A DNA stretch of 64,000 nt from Streptomyces sp. Ru71 (GCF_002920535.1 NZ_PQSS01000005.1:1-64000); one strand, 5' to 3'. Shown: positions 48,272 to 59,682, counted from the stretch's first letter. Notes: generated from the sequence alone by a model not told the origin. Translations and numbers: made by a program.

Positions 48272-48909
48272 CGGCCGATCACCTTCTCCGACGCCGGTTC
48301 CTCCTCGCCGAAGGTGGACGCGGCCTCCTGCGGGACCTCGCCCTTGGAGACGGCGACCTGCCGGACCGTGCCGGGGGCGGCCTCGGTGACCAGGCCCCGG
48401 TAGTAGTCCTGCTCGTCCATCCCCGGGTAGATCGCGTGCGGGGTGTCGACCATGCCCTCTTCGAGGCCGGCGAGCAGCTGTTCCTTGGTGTAGATGAGGT
48501 TCGCGCGGCTGGAGTCGGCCAGCTCGAACTCGTTGGTCATCGTCAGCGCGCGCGTGGGGCACGCCTCGATGCACAGCCCGCACAGGATGCAGCGGGCGTA
48601 GTTGATCTGGTAGACGCGGCCGTACCGCTCGCCCGGCGAGTAGCGCTCCTCGTCGGTGTTGTCGGCGCCCTCCACGTAGATGGCGTCGGCGGGGCAGGCC
48701 CAGGCGCACAGCTCGCAGCCGACGCACTTCTCCAGGCCGTCCGGATGGCGGTTGAGCTGGTGCCGTCCGTGGAACCGCGGAGCCGTGGTCTTCTTCTGCT
48801 CCGGGTACTGCTCGGTCAGCCGCTTCTTGAACATGGCCTTGAAGGTCACGCCGAAGCCGGCCACCGGGTTGAGGAAACCGGGCTTGGTCTCCTTGGGCTC
48901 CTCAGCCAT
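48268..48909 (-). CDS. nuoI: NADH-quinone oxidoreductase subunit I
   Basis: A 213-residue peripheral subunit carrying clusters N6a and N6b. Two ferredoxin motifs are complete: [16 protein letters not shown] (about 62-77) and [16 protein letters not shown] (about 105-120). It passes electrons to NuoB. The C-terminal ~60 residues are acidic and longer than in E. coli. ATG 48909 overlaps nuoH by 8 nt. Confidence 0.95.
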   Translation of the reverse strand: MAEEPKETKPGFLNPVAGFGVTFKAMFKKRLTEQYPEQKKTTAPRFHGRHQLNRHPDGLEKCVGCELCAWACPADAIYVEGADNTDEERYSPGERYGRVYQINYARCILCGLCIEACPTRALTMTNEFELADSSRANLIYTKEQLLAGLEEGMVDTPHAIYPGMDEQDYYRGLVTEAAPGTVRQVAVSKGEVPQEAASTFGEEEPASEKVIGR

Positions 48910-50266
48910 CGGACGCCTCCTTTCCATCCAGAGATCCGTCACTGTGAGTATCGGGCCCACCACTGACAATCAGCTCACGCTCGCGGCGTGAACGGCGCCG
49001 GGGCACCGGCGGCAGCTCCTGCCCGGGCAGCGGCGGCACGGGGAATCCACCGGCCATCGGGTCGAAGCCGGCGGGCTGCTCGGCGACCCGCTCCTCCTTC
49101 TTCGTCTTCTCGCGGAACATGTCGACGACGAAGGACAACAGCAGCAGGGCCAGGACACCGCCGCCGACGTAGAGGGCGATGTCGGCGAAGTCGTAGTTCT
49201 CGTTGCGCAGTGCCCGCACGGTCGCGACCAGCATCAGCCACACCACCGACACCGGGATGAGGACCTTCCAGCCGAGCTTCATCAGCTGGTCGTAGCGGAC
49301 GCGGGGCAGCGTGCCGCGCAGCCAGATGAAGAAGAACAGCAGCAGCTGCACCTTGACCACGAACCACAGCAGCGGCCACCAGCCGTGGTTGGCGCCCTCC
49401 CAGAAGGTGCTGATGGGCCAGGGTGCACGCCAGCCGCCGAGGAAGAGGGTGGTCGACACCGCCGACACCGTCACCATGTTCACGTACTCGGCGAGCATGA
49501 ACATCGCGAACTTGATCGAGGAGTACTCGGTGTTGAAGCCGCCGACCAGGTCGCCCTCGGACTCCGGCATGTCGAAGGGGGCGCGGTTGGTCTCGCCGAC
49601 CATGGTGACGATGTAGAGGATGAAGGAGACCGGCAGCAGCAGGATGTACCAGCGGTCGTGCTGCTGCTCCACGATCGTCGACGTCGACATCGACCCGGAG
49701 TACAGGAACACCGAGGCGAACGCGGCGCCCATGGCGATCTCGTAGGAGATCATCTGCGCGCAGGAGCGCAGTCCGCCGAGCAGCGGGTACGTCGAACCGG
49801 AGCTCCAGCCCGCCAGCACGATGCCGTAGATGCCGACCGAGGCGACCGCGAGGATGTAGAGCATCGCGATCGGCAGGTCGGTGAGCTGCATCGTGGTGCG
49901 CTGGCCGAAGATCGAGATCTCGTTGCCGGCCGGGCCGAAGGGGATCACCGCGATCGCCATGAACGCCGGGATGGCGGCGACGATCGGCGCGAGGACGTAG
50001 ACCACCTTGTCCGCGCGCTTGACGACGACGTCCTCCTTCAGCATCAGCTTGATGCCGTCGGCGAGGGACTGGAGCATGCCCCAGGGTCCGTGCCGGTTCG
50101 GGCCGATGCGCAGCTGCATCCAGGCGACGACCTTGCGCTCCCAGACGATGGAGAACAGCACGGTCACCATCAGGAAGGCGAAGCAGAAGACCGCCTTGAT
50201 GACGACCAGCCACCACGGGTCGTGGCCGAACATGGAGAGGTCTTCAGCGGCGAGGTACGGGCTCAT
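48902..50266 (-). CDS. nuoH: NADH-quinone oxidoreductase subunit H
   Basis: A membrane subunit of 454 residues with about eight helices, forming the quinone-entry chamber with NuoB and NuoD. Signature stretches: [20 protein letters not shown] near residue 45, [42 protein letters not shown] (acidic quinone-site loop, read in parts) and [20 protein letters not shown]. The C-terminus has an extra ~70-residue polar tail beyond the bacterial norm. ATG 50266 overlaps nuoG by 4 nt. Confidence 0.95.
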   Translation of the reverse strand: MSPYLAAEDLSMFGHDPWWLVVIKAVFCFAFLMVTVLFSIVWERKVVAWMQLRIGPNRHGPWGMLQSLADGIKLMLKEDVVVKRADKVVYVLAPIVAAIPAFMAIAVIPFGPAGNEISIFGQRTTMQLTDLPIAMLYILAVASVGIYGIVLAGWSSGSTYPLLGGLRSCAQMISYEIAMGAAFASVFLYSGSMSTSTIVEQQHDRWYILLLPVSFILYIVTMVGETNRAPFDMPESEGDLVGGFNTEYSSIKFAMFMLAEYVNMVTVSAVSTTLFLGGWRAPWPISTFWEGANHGWWPLLWFVVKVQLLLFFFIWLRGTLPRVRYDQLMKLGWKVLIPVSVVWLMLVATVRALRNENYDFADIALYVGGGVLALLLLSFVVDMFREKTKKEERVAEQPAGFDPMAGGFPVPPLPGQELPPVPRRRSRRERELIVSGGPDTHSDGSLDGKEASDG

Positions 50267-52767
50267 CCCTCCACCTCCTTCGGGGCGTCGGCGACGGCGG
50301 TCGCCGGACCGATGCGGACGAGGGAGCCGGGCAGCGCCCCGGTGTCGGAGGCGACACCGCCGCCGACGGAGTTCAGCGGGAGCCAGACGACGCGGTCGGG
50401 CATCTCGGTGATCTGCAGGGGGAGTTCGACGACGCCGGCCGGGCCGGTCACGGCGAGCAGGTCGCCGTCCTTGACGCCGGACTCGGCGGCCGTCGCGGCC
50501 GACACGCGCGCGTGGGCCGCGTGCCGGGTCCCGGCGAGCGCCTCGTCGCCCTCCTGCAGCACGCCCTGGTCGAGCAGCAGCCGGTGTCCGGCGAGCACCG
50601 CCTCACCGGCCGCGGGCCGGGGCAGCTGGCCCGCGCTCTCCACCGGGTCGGTGGCGCGCGGCCCGTCCCAGGGGCCGAGCCGGTCGATCTCCGCGCGCGT
50701 GGTGCGCAGGTCCGGCAGGCCCAGGTGGACGTCCATGGCGTCGGCGAGCATCTGCAGCACGCGCGCGTCGGCGGGCGGCAGCGGGCGGGTCATCTGGTCG
50801 GGCTTGAGCGCCGCCTCGAAGAAGCGCACCCGGCCCTCCCAGTTCAGGAAGGTGCCCGCCTTCTCGGCGACCGCCGCGACCGGCAGGACGACGTCGGCGT
50901 GCTCGGTGACCTCGCCGGGCCGCAGCTCCAGCGACACCACGAAGCCGACCTCGTCGAGCGCGGCACGCGCGCGTGCCGGGTCGGGCAGGTCGGCGACCTC
51001 CACGCCGGCGACGAGCAGCGCCTGGAGTTCGCCGCTCGCGGCGGCCTCCACGATCTGCCCGGTGTCGCGGCCGAAGCGGTGCGGGAGTTCGGCGACGCCC
51101 CAGACGGCGGCGACCTCCTCACGCGCGCGCGGGTCGGTGGCCGGACGGCCGCCCGGCAGCAGCGACGGCAGCGCACCGGCCTCGATCGCACCGCGCTCCC
51201 CGGCCCGGCGCGGGATCCACACCAGGCCGGCGCCGGTCGCGGAGGCGATCCGCACGGCGGCGGTGAGACCGCCGGCCACCGCGGCCAGCCGCTCGCCGAC
51301 GACGATCACCGCGCCCTCGGTGCGCAGCGCCTCGGCCGCCGCCGCGCCGTCCTCCTCCAGGCCGACGCCGCTGGCGAGGGCGTCCAGCCATTCGGTCTCG
51401 GTGCCGGGAGCGGCCGGCAGCAGCGTGCCGCCCGCCTTCGTCAGACCGCGGGTGGCGTGCGTGGCGAGCGCGAACACCTTCTGCCCGTGCTTGCGCCAGG
51501 CCTTGCGCAGGCGGAGGAAGACGCCGGGCGCCTCCTCCTCCGACTCGAAGCCGACCAGCAGGACCGCCGGCGCCTTCTCCAGCGCGGTGTAGGTGACGCC
51601 CGTGCCGTCGAGGTCACGGCCTCGGCCGGCCACGCGCGCGGCCAGGAAGTCGGCCTCCTCGCTGCTGTGCACGCGCGCGCGGAAGTCGATGTCGTTGGTG
51701 TCGAGCGCCACGCGCGCGAACTTGCTGTACGCGTAGGCGTCCTCGACGGTGAGCCGGCCGCCGGTGAGCACTCCGGTGCGGCCGCGCGAGGCGAGCAGGC
51801 CCTGTGCGGCGATCCGCAGCGCCTCCGGCCAGGACGCCGGCTCCAGCTCACCCTCAGCGTTGCGCACCAGCGGCGTGGTGAGACGGTCCTTCTGCTGGGC
51901 GTAGCGGAAGGCGAAGCGCCCCTTGTCGCAGATCCACTCCTCGTTGACCTCGGGGTCGAAGCCGGCCAGGCGCCGCATGACCTTGCCGCGCCGGTGGTCG
52001 GTGCGCGTGGCGCAGCCGCCCGAGCAGTGCTCGCACACCGACGGCGAGGAGACCAGGTCGAAGGGTCGGGAGCGGAACCGGTAGGCCGCCGAGGTGAGCG
52101 CGCCGACCGGGCAGATCTGGATGGTGTTGCCGGAGAAGTACGACTCGAACGGGTCGCCCTCGCCGGTGCCGACCTGCTGCAGGGCGCCCCGCTCGATCAG
52201 CTCGATCATCGGGTCGCCGGCGATCTGGTTGGAGAAGCGGGTGCAGCGCGCGCACAGCACGCACCGTTCGCGGTCCAGCAGCACCTGCGTGGAGATCGGG
52301 ACCGGCTTCTCGTAGGTGCGCTTCCTGCCCTCGAAGCGGGACTCGGCCTGGCCGTGCGACATGGCCTGGTTCTGCAGCGGGCACTCGCCGCCCTTGTCGC
52401 AGACCGGGCAGTCCAGCGGGTGGTTGATGAGCAGCAGCTCCATCACACCCTTCTGCGCCTTCTCCGCGACGGGCGAGCTGAGCTGCGTCTTCACGACCAT
52501 GCCGTCGGTGCAGGTGATCGTGCAGGACGCCATCGGCTTGCGCTGGCCCTCGACCTCGACGATGCACTGCCGGCAGGCGCCGGCCGGGTCGAGCAGGGGG
52601 TGGTCGCAGAACCGGGGGATCTCGATGCCGAGCTGTTCGGCGGCCCGGATGACCAGGGTGCCCTTGGGCACGCTGATCTCGACGCCGTCGATGGTCAGCG
52701 TCACCAGGTCCTCCGGCGGGAGTGCCGCCTCTCCCCCGCCCTTGGCGGCGTCGGTGGTCACGGTCAT
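50263..52767 (-). CDS. nuoG: NADH-quinone oxidoreductase subunit G
   Basis: The large iron-sulfur subunit, 834 residues. N-terminal [2Fe-2S] N1b ligands lie in [20 protein letters not shown] and MASC; the His/Cys cluster N5 is in [17 protein letters not shown], and N4 in [11 protein letters not shown]. The N7 motif CEHCSGGC plus a distant Cys in WICDKGRF is complete, as in E. coli and Thermus but unlike many complexes I. A molybdopterin-oxidoreductase-like domain without cofactor follows. ATG 52767 overlaps nuoF by 4 nt. Confidence 0.95.
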   Translation of the reverse strand: MTVTTDAAKGGGEAALPPEDLVTLTIDGVEISVPKGTLVIRAAEQLGIEIPRFCDHPLLDPAGACRQCIVEVEGQRKPMASCTITCTDGMVVKTQLSSPVAEKAQKGVMELLLINHPLDCPVCDKGGECPLQNQAMSHGQAESRFEGRKRTYEKPVPISTQVLLDRERCVLCARCTRFSNQIAGDPMIELIERGALQQVGTGEGDPFESYFSGNTIQICPVGALTSAAYRFRSRPFDLVSSPSVCEHCSGGCATRTDHRRGKVMRRLAGFDPEVNEEWICDKGRFAFRYAQQKDRLTTPLVRNAEGELEPASWPEALRIAAQGLLASRGRTGVLTGGRLTVEDAYAYSKFARVALDTNDIDFRARVHSSEEADFLAARVAGRGRDLDGTGVTYTALEKAPAVLLVGFESEEEAPGVFLRLRKAWRKHGQKVFALATHATRGLTKAGGTLLPAAPGTETEWLDALASGVGLEEDGAAAAEALRTEGAVIVVGERLAAVAGGLTAAVRIASATGAGLVWIPRRAGERGAIEAGALPSLLPGGRPATDPRAREEVAAVWGVAELPHRFGRDTGQIVEAAASGELQALLVAGVEVADLPDPARARAALDEVGFVVSLELRPGEVTEHADVVLPVAAVAEKAGTFLNWEGRVRFFEAALKPDQMTRPLPPADARVLQMLADAMDVHLGLPDLRTTRAEIDRLGPWDGPRATDPVESAGQLPRPAAGEAVLAGHRLLLDQGVLQEGDEALAGTRHAAHARVSAATAAESGVKDGDLLAVTGPAGVVELPLQITEMPDRVVWLPLNSVGGGVASDTGALPGSLVRIGPATAVADAPKEVEG

Positions 52768-54110
52768 GCGTTCACCTCCGTGCGGTCGGCCCAGGCCGTC
52801 GACTTGGCCGGGTCGAAGGGGCAGCCGCGGCCCGTGATGTGCTGCTCGTACTCCTCGCGGAAGTACTTCAGCGAGGAGAAGATCGGCGAGGCGGCACCGT
52901 CGCCGAGAGCGCAGAAGGACTTGCCGTTGATGTTGTCGGCGATGTCGGCGAGCTTGTCGAGGTCGCTCATCGTGCCCTTGCCGGCCTCGATGTCCCGCAG
53001 CAACTGCACCAGCCAGTAGGTGCCTTCACGGCAGGGCGTGCACTTGCCGCAGGACTCGTGGGCGTAGAACTCCGTCCAGCGGGTCACGGCGCGCACGACG
53101 CAGGTGGTCTCGTCGAAGCACTGCAGGGCCTTGGTGCCGAGCATGGAGCCCGCGGCGCCCACGCCCTCGTAGTCGAGGGGCACGTCGAGGTGCTCGTCGG
53201 TGAACATCGGGGTCGAGGAGCCGCCCGGCGTCCAGAACTTCAGCCGGTGCCCGGGGCGCATGCCGCCGCTCATGTCGAGCAGCTGGCGCAGGGTGATCCC
53301 GAGCGGCGCCTCGTACTGGCCGGGGCTCGCGACATGGCCGGAGAGGGAGTAGAGCGTGAAGCCCGGGGACTTCTCGCTGCCCATCGACCGGAACCAGTCC
53401 TTGCCCCGGTTCAGGATCGCGGGAACCGACGCGATCGACTCGACGTTGTTCACAACAGTCGGGCAGGCGTACAGGCCGGCCACAGCGGGGAAGGGGGGAC
53501 GGAGCCGCGGTTGACCCCGGCGGCCTTCGAGCGAGTCGAGCAGCGCGGTCTCCTCACCGCAGATGTACGCCCCCGCACCGGCGTGCACGGTGAGGTTCAG
53601 ATCGAGTCCGCTGCCCAGGATGTTCTCGCCGAGGAAGCCCGCCGCGTAGGCCTCGCGCACGGCCTCGTGCAGCCGCCGCAGAACGGGGACGACTTCACCA
53701 CGCAGATAGATGAAGGCATGCGACGACCTGATGGCGTAGCACGCGATCACAATGCCCTCGATGAGGCTGTGCGGGTTCGCGAAGAGGAGCGGGATGTCCT
53801 TGCACGTCCCGGGCTCCGACTCGTCGGCGTTGACAACCAGATAGTGCGGCTTTCCATCGCCCTGCGGGATGAACTGCCACTTCATGCCCGTCGGGAATCC
53901 CGCGCCGCCGCGCCCGCGCAGACCGGAGTCCTTGACGTACGCGATCACGTCGTCCGGTGACATGGCGAGCGCCTTGCGGAGTCCCTCGTACCCCTCGTGC
54001 CGCCGGTAGACGTCCAGGGACCAGGACCGGTCCTCGTCCCAGAAGGCCGACAGCACGGGTGCGAGCAGCTTCTCCGGGCTGTTCTCCTTCAGTTCGGGTG
54101 CCAAGGTCAT
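52764..54110 (-). CDS. nuoF: NADH-quinone oxidoreductase subunit F
   Basis: The NADH-oxidising subunit, binding FMN and cluster N3, about 448 residues. FMN/NADH loop [48 protein letters not shown], and the cluster ligands [13 protein letters not shown] plus Cys in SFCALGDGA. The ATG at 54110 shares a base with the nuoE stop (TGATG); a GTG one codon earlier (54113) is also possible. GGAGGGGGA at the nuoE end is the ribosome site. Confidence 0.96.
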   Translation of the reverse strand: MTLAPELKENSPEKLLAPVLSAFWDEDRSWSLDVYRRHEGYEGLRKALAMSPDDVIAYVKDSGLRGRGGAGFPTGMKWQFIPQGDGKPHYLVVNADESEPGTCKDIPLLFANPHSLIEGIVIACYAIRSSHAFIYLRGEVVPVLRRLHEAVREAYAAGFLGENILGSGLDLNLTVHAGAGAYICGEETALLDSLEGRRGQPRLRPPFPAVAGLYACPTVVNNVESIASVPAILNRGKDWFRSMGSEKSPGFTLYSLSGHVASPGQYEAPLGITLRQLLDMSGGMRPGHRLKFWTPGGSSTPMFTDEHLDVPLDYEGVGAAGSMLGTKALQCFDETTCVVRAVTRWTEFYAHESCGKCTPCREGTYWLVQLLRDIEAGKGTMSDLDKLADIADNINGKSFCALGDGAASPIFSSLKYFREEYEQHITGRGCPFDPAKSTAWADRTEVNA

Positions 54111-54976
54111 CACTCCCCCTCCTCGGCAGTAGGACCGGCCGGGTGGGCCGGGTCGCTGGCCGACGTGTCCTGCGGCGCGTCATGGGAGCTGAGGTGCTCG
54201 GCCGGCGAGGGCTCGTGCACCCTGTCCTGCGGCTCCTCATGAGGACCTCCGCGCGGATGGACCACGCGCGCGGGTGCGGCCTCCCCCTTGGCCAGGCGGA
54301 GGCCCACCAGCGACGCCGGTCCCGCGCTGCCGCCCGCCTCGACGGCCCCCGGCCGCTCGTCGGGGAAGCCGGCCAGGATCCGCGCGGTCTCCTTGAAGGT
54401 GCACAGCGGCGCACCGCGCGTGGGCGTGACCGGGCGTCCCGCGCGCAGGTCGTCCACGAGACGGCGGGCGCTGTCGGGGGTCTGGTTGTCGAAGAACTCC
54501 CAGTTGACCATCACGACGGGTGCGAAGTCGCAGGCCGCGTTGCACTCGATGTGCTCCAGGGTGACCTTGCCGTCGTCGGTGGTCTCGCCGTTGCCGACGC
54601 CGAGGTGCTCCTGGAGCTCGGCGAAGATCGCGTCGCCGCCCATCACCGCGCACAGCGTGTTGGTGCACACACCGACCTGGTAGTCGCCGCTCTTCCTGCG
54701 CCGGTACATGGTGTAGAAGGTGGCGACCGCGGTGACCTCGGCCGTGGTCAGGCCGAGCATGTCCGCGCAGAACTGCATCCCGGTGCGCGTGACGTGGCCC
54801 TCCTCCGACTGCACCAGGTGCAGCAGGGGGAGGAGCGCCGAGCGGGAGTCGGGATAGCGGGCGATGATCTCGCGCGCGTCCGTCTCCAGCCGGGCCCGGA
54901 CCTCGTCCGGGTAGTCGGGCGCGGGCAGCTCGGGCATGCCCAGGCTGACGCCCCGCTCCGAAGAAGAGGTGGTCAC
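54110..54976 (-). CDS. nuoE: NADH-quinone oxidoreductase subunit E, with extended tail
   Basis: A [2Fe-2S] (N1a) subunit of 288 residues. The thioredoxin-like core has the ligand set CTNTLC (about 105-110) and CNAAC (about 145-150) and begins after an N-terminal helical bundle. E. coli NuoE is about 166 residues; here roughly 90 extra C-terminal residues form a low-complexity acidic, His/Pro-rich tail ([20 protein letters not shown]). GTG 54976 overlaps the nuoD stop by 4 nt. The tail may be disordered; its function is unknown. Confidence 0.93.
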   Translation of the reverse strand: MTTSSSERGVSLGMPELPAPDYPDEVRARLETDAREIIARYPDSRSALLPLLHLVQSEEGHVTRTGMQFCADMLGLTTAEVTAVATFYTMYRRRKSGDYQVGVCTNTLCAVMGGDAIFAELQEHLGVGNGETTDDGKVTLEHIECNAACDFAPVVMVNWEFFDNQTPDSARRLVDDLRAGRPVTPTRGAPLCTFKETARILAGFPDERPGAVEAGGSAGPASLVGLRLAKGEAAPARVVHPRGGPHEEPQDRVHEPSPAEHLSSHDAPQDTSASDPAHPAGPTAEEGE

Positions 54977-56313
54977 CGGTCGACGCCTCCCATCACGGGG
55001 TCGATGGACGCGACGGCGACGATGACGTCGGCGACCTGGCCGCCCTCGCACATCGCCGCCATGGCCTGCAGGTTGGTGAAGGACGGGTCACGGAAGTGGA
55101 CCCGGTAGGGGCGGGTGCCGCCGTCGGAGACGGCGTGCACACCGAGTTCGCCCTTGGGTGACTCGACCGCCGCGTACGCCTGTCCCGGCGGGACGCGGAA
55201 GCCCTCCGTGACCAGCTTGAAGTGGTGGATCAGGGCCTCCATGGAGGAGCCCATGATCTTCTTGATGTGGTCCAGGGAGTTGCCCAGTCCGTCCGGTCCC
55301 AGGGCGAGCTGGGCGGGCCAGGCGATCTTCTTGTCGGCGACCATGACCGGGCCGGGCTGGAGCCGGTCCAGGCACTGCTCGACGATCCTGAGCGACTGGC
55401 GCATCTCCTCCAGCCGGATCAGGAAACGGCCGTAGGCGTCGCAGGAGTCGGCGGTCGGGACCTCGAAGTCGTAGGTCTCGTAGTCGCAGTACGGCTGGGT
55501 CTTGCGCAGGTCGTGCGGCAGGCCGGTGGCGCGCAGGATGGGCCCCGTCGCGCCGAGGGCCATGCAGCCGGCCAGGTCGAGGTAGCCGATGTCCTGCATA
55601 CGGGCCTTGAAGATGGGGTTCCCGGTGGCGAGCTTGTCGTACTCCGGGAGGTTCTTGTTCATCTTCTTCACGAACTCGCGGATCTGGTCCACCGCGCCGG
55701 GCGGCAGGTCCTGGGCGAGTCCGCCGGGGCGGATGTAGGCGTGGTTCATGCGCAGGCCGGTGATGAGCTCGTAGAGGTCGAGGATCATCTCGCGGTCGCG
55801 GAACCCGTAGATCATGATCGTGGTCGCGCCGAGCTCCATGCCGCCGGTGGCGATGCACACCAGGTGGGAGGAGAGCCGGTTCAGCTCCATCAGGAGCACC
55901 CGGATGATCTTGGCCCGTTCGCTGATCTGGTCCTCGATGCCGAGGAGCTTCTCCACGGCGAGGCAGTACGCGGTCTCGTTGAAGAAGGACGTCAGGTAGT
56001 CCATGCGCGTCACGAACGTGGTGCCCTGCGTCCAGGTCCGGTATTCGAGGTTCTTCTCGATGCCGGTGTGGAGGTAGCCGATGCCGCAGCGGGCCTCGGT
56101 GACCGTCTCGCCCTCGATCTCCAGGATCAGCCGCAGCACGCCGTGGGTGGAGGGGTGCTGGGGACCCATGTTGACGACGATGCGCTCGTCGTCGGCCCTG
56201 GCGGCGGACTGGACGACCTCGTCCCAGTCGCCGCCGGTGACCGTGTAGACGGTGCCCTCGGTGGTCTCGCGGGCCGAGGCCGCCGACGCGGCGTGTGACT
56301 GCGTGTTGCTCAC
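54973..56313 (-). CDS. nuoD: NADH-quinone oxidoreductase subunit D
   Basis: The 49-kDa-type subunit at the quinone site, 446 residues. [20 protein letters not shown] carries the quinone-contacting His, and [18 protein letters not shown] and [12 protein letters not shown] (C-terminal) are diagnostic; a quinone-contacting Tyr is expected near NLEYR. GTG 56313 overlaps nuoC by 4 nt. It is a separate gene from nuoC, unlike the NuoCD fusion of E. coli. Confidence 0.96.
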   Translation of the reverse strand: MSNTQSHAASAASARETTEGTVYTVTGGDWDEVVQSAARADDERIVVNMGPQHPSTHGVLRLILEIEGETVTEARCGIGYLHTGIEKNLEYRTWTQGTTFVTRMDYLTSFFNETAYCLAVEKLLGIEDQISERAKIIRVLLMELNRLSSHLVCIATGGMELGATTIMIYGFRDREMILDLYELITGLRMNHAYIRPGGLAQDLPPGAVDQIREFVKKMNKNLPEYDKLATGNPIFKARMQDIGYLDLAGCMALGATGPILRATGLPHDLRKTQPYCDYETYDFEVPTADSCDAYGRFLIRLEEMRQSLRIVEQCLDRLQPGPVMVADKKIAWPAQLALGPDGLGNSLDHIKKIMGSSMEALIHHFKLVTEGFRVPPGQAYAAVESPKGELGVHAVSDGGTRPYRVHFRDPSFTNLQAMAAMCEGGQVADVIVAVASIDPVMGGVDR

Positions 56314-57086
56314 GAGTACGACCTCCGCTGGTCCGGAGCCGGGATCTGGGCGCCCTTGTACTCGACGGGGATGCCGCCGAGGGGGTAGTCCTTGCGCTGC
56401 GGGTGGCCCTGCCAGTCGTCCGGCATCATGATCCGGGTCAGGGCCGGGTGACCGTCGAAGACGATCCCGAAGAAGTCGTAGGTCTCGCGCTCGTGCCAGT
56501 CGTTCGTCGGATAGACGGAGACCAGCGACGGGATGCGCGGGTCGGCGTCGGGGGCGCTGACTTCGAGGCGGATCAGCCGGTTGTGGGTGATCGAGCGCAG
56601 GTGGTAGACGGCGTGCAGCTCGCGCCCCTTGTCGCCCGGGTAGTGCACGCCGCTGACGCCGGTGCACAGCTCGAAGCGCAGGGCCGGGTCGTCGCGCAGG
56701 GTCTGCGCCACGCGCAGCAGGTGCTCGCGCTCGATGTGGAAGGTGAGCTCGCCGCGGTCGACGACCGTCTTCTCGATGGCGTTCTCCGCGAGGAGTCCCT
56801 GTTCCTCCAGCGCGCCTTCGAGTTCGTCGGCCACCTCGTCGAACCAGCCGCCGTAGGGCCTGCTCGCCGGTCCCGGGAGGCGGACCGAGCGGACCAGGCC
56901 GCCGTAGCCGGAGGTGTCGCCGCCGTTGTTCGCGCCGAACATGCCGCGCTGGACGCGGATCTCCTCGCCGCCCTGGCCGCGCTGGCCGGGGAGGTTGGAG
57001 GCGCTGAGGTCCTTCTCCGGGTTGACCCCGTTCGCGCCGTTGGACCCGTTCGCACCGTTGGCCGAGGTGCCGTTCGCGTCGCTCAC
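56310..57086 (-). CDS. nuoC: NADH-quinone oxidoreductase subunit C
   Basis: The 30-kDa-type peripheral subunit, 258 residues. The signature [20 protein letters not shown], with [16 protein letters not shown] after it, is present near residue 200. The N-terminal ~80 residues are extra: a Ser/Asn/Gly/Ala-rich low-complexity stretch ([16 protein letters not shown]) followed by a Gly-rich linker. GTG 57086 overlaps the nuoB stop by 4 nt. Compare nuoC2 at the left edge, whose extension is C-terminal instead. Confidence 0.95.
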   Translation of the reverse strand: MSDANGTSANGANGSNGANGVNPEKDLSASNLPGQRGQGGEEIRVQRGMFGANNGGDTSGYGGLVRSVRLPGPASRPYGGWFDEVADELEGALEEQGLLAENAIEKTVVDRGELTFHIEREHLLRVAQTLRDDPALRFELCTGVSGVHYPGDKGRELHAVYHLRSITHNRLIRLEVSAPDADPRIPSLVSVYPTNDWHERETYDFFGIVFDGHPALTRIMMPDDWQGHPQRKDYPLGGIPVEYKGAQIPAPDQRRSYS

Positions 57087-57637
57087 CGCAGCAGCCCCTT
57101 CATCTCGATCGTGGGCAGGGCCTTGAGCGCCGCTTCCTCAGCCTCCCGGGCCGCCTCCTCGGCGTTCACGCCGAGCTTGGAGGTCTGGATCTTCTGGTGG
57201 AGCTTGAGGATCGCGTCCATCAGCATCTCGGGCCGCGGCGGGCAGCCGGGCAGATAGATGTCGACGGGGACGATGTGGTCGACGCCCTGGACGATCGCGT
57301 AGTTGTTGAACATGCCGCCCGAGGAGGCGCACACGCCCATGGAGATCACCCACTTGGGGTTCGGCATCTGGTCGTAGACCTGCCTGAGCACCGGCGCCAT
57401 CTTCTGGCTGACCCGGCCGGCGACGATCATCAGGTCGGCCTGGCGCGGCGAGCCGCGGAAGACCTCCATGCCGAAGCGGGCCAGGTCGTAGCGGCCGGCG
57501 CCGGTGGTCATCATCTCGATGGCGCAGCAGGCGAGGCCGAAGGTCGCGGGGAAGACGGACGCCTTGCGCACCCAGCCCGCGGCCTGTTCGACGGTGGTCA
57601 GCAGGAAGCCGCTCGGAAGCTTTTCTTCGAGTCCCAT
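57083..57637 (-). CDS. nuoB: NADH-quinone oxidoreductase subunit B
   Basis: The N2-cluster subunit, 184 residues. The four ligands are Cys37-Cys38 (GLACCAIE), Cys103 (MGVCASSGG) and Cys132 (PGCPPRP). ATG 57637 is 13 nt after nuoA. The C-terminus is acidic and Ala/Glu-rich, unlike the Pro-rich tail of NuoB2. Confidence 0.96.
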   Translation of the reverse strand: MGLEEKLPSGFLLTTVEQAAGWVRKASVFPATFGLACCAIEMMTTGAGRYDLARFGMEVFRGSPRQADLMIVAGRVSQKMAPVLRQVYDQMPNPKWVISMGVCASSGGMFNNYAIVQGVDHIVPVDIYLPGCPPRPEMLMDAILKLHQKIQTSKLGVNAEEAAREAEEAALKALPTIEMKGLLR

Positions 57638-57650
57638 GTCTTTAGGCCCC

Positions 57651-58010
57651 TCAGTCCCATTCCAGGCCGCCGCGCCGCCAGACATAGGCGTAGGCGACGA
57701 AGACGGTGAGCACGAAGAGCAGCATCTCCACGAGCCCGAAGATCCCCAGGGCGTCGAAGGTGACGGCCCAGGGGTAGAGGAAGACGATCTCGATGTCGAA
57801 GACGATGAAGAGCATCGCCGTCAGGTAGTACTTGATGGGGAAGCGCCCGCCGCCGGCCGGCGTGGGGGTCGGCTCGATACCGCACTCGTAGGCTTCGAGT
57901 TTGGCGCGGTTGTACCGCTTCGGACCGATCAGCGTGGCCATGACCACGGAGAAGATCGCAAAGCCTGCCCCGAGGGCTCCCAGTACGAGGATGGGCGCAT
58001 ACGCGTTCAC
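57651..58010 (-). CDS. nuoA: NADH-quinone oxidoreductase subunit A
   Basis: The first gene of the complete nuoA-N operon, 119 residues, three membrane helices. The conserved loop [10 protein letters not shown] lies after helix 1. GTG 58010 has GAGGAGCG directly upstream. Transcription probably starts from the region around 58143 under a Rex-type operator. Confidence 0.95.
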   Translation of the reverse strand: MNAYAPILVLGALGAGFAIFSVVMATLIGPKRYNRAKLEAYECGIEPTPTPAGGGRFPIKYYLTAMLFIVFDIEIVFLYPWAVTFDALGIFGLVEMLLFVLTVFVAYAYVWRRGGLEWD

Positions 58011-58118
58011 CGCTCCTCGCTCCTCTCAGTCGGCACTGACTGCTGGCGGTTGCGGTCGGTCTCACAGCCGCCCCATCAGCCCCATGAACCCCGCCTGCCC
58101 CGGCGAAGATCGGGAACA

Positions 58119-58134
58119 TGTGAAGCAGGTCACA
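58119..58134. promoter_or_regulatory. Rex-type operator upstream of nuoA
   Basis: TGTGAAGCAGGTCACA on the plus strand (TGTGACCTGCTTCACA toward nuoA) has perfect TGTGA/TCACA arms and fits the consensus of the NADH-sensing repressor Rex as I recall it (TGTGAAC-N-TTCACA type). It sits 109 nt before the nuoA start and just after a possible -10 box, where binding would repress the operon at low NADH. Confidence 0.8.
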
Positions 58135-58421
58135 AGCCCAACCGCGTGCATCTTATGCCCGCCGGTCTGTGATCTGCGACACGGGGTATTGCACAACCTT
58201 TGTGATCTCCACCACCTGACGAAGGATCATGAAGTCGTATGAGCGGTGATCTTCACACAGGAAGCGTCCGAGTGATCACCAGAGGTGACATTTTCGCTCG
58301 TCAGAGCAGCTCAGAGGGGTCGCCTCAATATCAAGCCGATCCGGCGGCAGGCAAATTCGCCCTGGACGTGATCTCTTGCTAGAGGCCGCGTTCACACATC
58401 AGGGGGACGCGCGGCACGGCC

Positions 58422-58444
58422 GTGGACGCGTGCACGCGTTCACG
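58422..58444. promoter_or_regulatory. Second Rex-like palindrome
   Basis: A 22-bp near-palindrome with the perfect 14-bp core ACGCGTGCACGCGT and GTG/CAC ends. The overlapping 16-mer at 58429-58444 (CGTGCACGCGTTCACG) matches the Rex site TGTGAACGCGTTCACA at 13 of 16 positions. It could serve either divergent promoter. Confidence 0.4.
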
Positions 58445-58765
58445 AAGTCCCCGCCGTCGTGATCCGGCCGTGATCAACTCCCGGGGACGCGGGCGGTGCG
58501 GTGACCGTTCCGTGACCTCCGCCACATCGATGAGAGGCCCATGAGAACCGGGCTTGGCCAACCAGCCCAACCAGTGGTAGGCGGAGGGCAATTCGGGCGT
58601 AATGACGAAAGTACGTGATCAAAGCCGTGTTGAGCTGCGCCCGCAATGTCCGTTACGGCGTCAATAAAGAACGACACGCCCGGGATTCACGGGCTTGGTT
58701 GAGCAACTGTGGCGCAGGACACGTTTCTTGAAGGTATGAAGGAGCCCCTGATACCGGTTGTTTCC

Positions 58766-59587
58766 ATGTCCCACACCGCTCACATACGCAGCCACCGGAA
58801 GCCCCGCCGCAGCGCGTCGAAAATCGCGATGCGGGCCGGAGTTGCCGGTGGCGTCCTCAGCACCCTGGCAGTGGCCGGCGCGTCGGCCTCGTCGGCGAAC
58901 GCCGCCGAGCCGGTGACGCAGACGCTCGAACTGCCCACCCTGACGGCGGACATATCCGCCCAGGTCGCCCAGTCCGCGGAGGCCACGCAGCTGGCGGCCG
59001 CGAACTACGAGCTGCGTGCCGAGCGTGACGCGGCTGCCGCGAAGGCCGCGAAGCAGGCCGAAAAGGACCTCGCCGAGGCCAAGAAGAAGGCGGCGGAGGC
59101 CAAGAAGAAGGCCGAGGAGGCCGCGCGCAAGAAGGCCGCCGAGCGTGCCGAGCGCGCTTCCCGCAGCTCCGAGCGGACCACGCTGTCCGCCTCCGTGAGC
59201 GCCGACGTCTCCACCAGCTCGTCCTCCGCGACCGGTTCGGCCGCCGCGGTCGTCGACTTCGTCAAGGCGCAGGTCGGCAAGGCCTACGTCTCCGGCGCCA
59301 CCGGCCCGTCCGCCTACGACTGCTCGGGCCTGGTGCAGACGGCCTTCAAGCAGGTCGGCATCGACCTCCCGCGCGTCTCGCAGGACCAGTCCACCGCGGG
59401 CACCCAGGTCTCGCTGAGCAACCTTCAGCCCGGCGACATCCTCTACTGGGGCAGCGCGGGCAGCGCGTACCACGTGGCCGTGTACGTCGGCGGCGGCATG
59501 TTCGTCGGCGCGCAGAACCCGTCCTCGGGCGTCGTCGAGCGGGACCTGTCCTACGACCCGCCGAGCGGAGCGGTGCGCGTCCTCTGA
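58766..59587 (+). CDS. NLP/P60-family cell-wall endopeptidase
   Basis: An exported hydrolase cleaving peptidoglycan stem peptides, about 273 residues from ATG 58766. Signal region (about 15-48) with RSHRKPRR and an AGASASSANAA end; a long Lys/Ala/Glu coiled coil (~75-140); then the NlpC/P60 domain (165-273) with catalytic Cys in YDCSGLVQTAF, His in YHVAVYVGGG and a polar third residue in AQNPSSG. Starts at GTG 58709 or ATG 58736 would lengthen the leader; none has a good ribosome site. Confidence 0.88.
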   Translation: MSHTAHIRSHRKPRRSASKIAMRAGVAGGVLSTLAVAGASASSANAAEPVTQTLELPTLTADISAQVAQSAEATQLAAANYELRAERDAAAAKAAKQAEKDLAEAKKKAAEAKKKAEEAARKKAAERAERASRSSERTTLSASVSADVSTSSSSATGSAAAVVDFVKAQVGKAYVSGATGPSAYDCSGLVQTAFKQVGIDLPRVSQDQSTAGTQVSLSNLQPGDILYWGSAGSAYHVAVYVGGGMFVGAQNPSSGVVERDLSYDPPSGAVRVL

Positions 59588-59646
59588 CACACGCACACAT
59601 CATGGGCGTTCGCCTGACACAGGCGCACGTACAGCCGTAAAAGGGG

Positions 59647-59682
59647 CGAAGGGTCGCAGCCGGTCGAGGCAGCGACCCTTCG
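59647..59682 (+). terminator. Terminator after the NLP/P60 gene
   Basis: A perfect 11-bp stem CGAAGGGTCGC / GCGACCCTTCG with a 14-nt loop starts 60 nt past the stop codon. It has no T-tract on this strand. Confidence 0.7.

Larger units (their letters stand above)
58011..58765. other. Divergent regulatory region nuoA / NLP-P60
   Basis: About 750 nt of relatively AT-rich DNA without genes, between nuoA and the cell-wall hydrolase. Reading toward nuoA, a possible -10 element TAAGAT lies at 58155-58150 (minus strand), about 16 nt upstream of the Rex-like site. Further TTCAC/GTGA half-sites occur near 58206-58214, 58248-58258 and 58388-58398. I found no ydaO riboswitch here. Confidence 0.5.

Noticed and set aside
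58450-58765. Possible ydaO riboswitch before the NLP/P60 gene
   Set aside because: This hydrolase class is often under that riboswitch, but the conserved 3' block (CCGACAGC-type) and the GGGTGAA segment are missing here.
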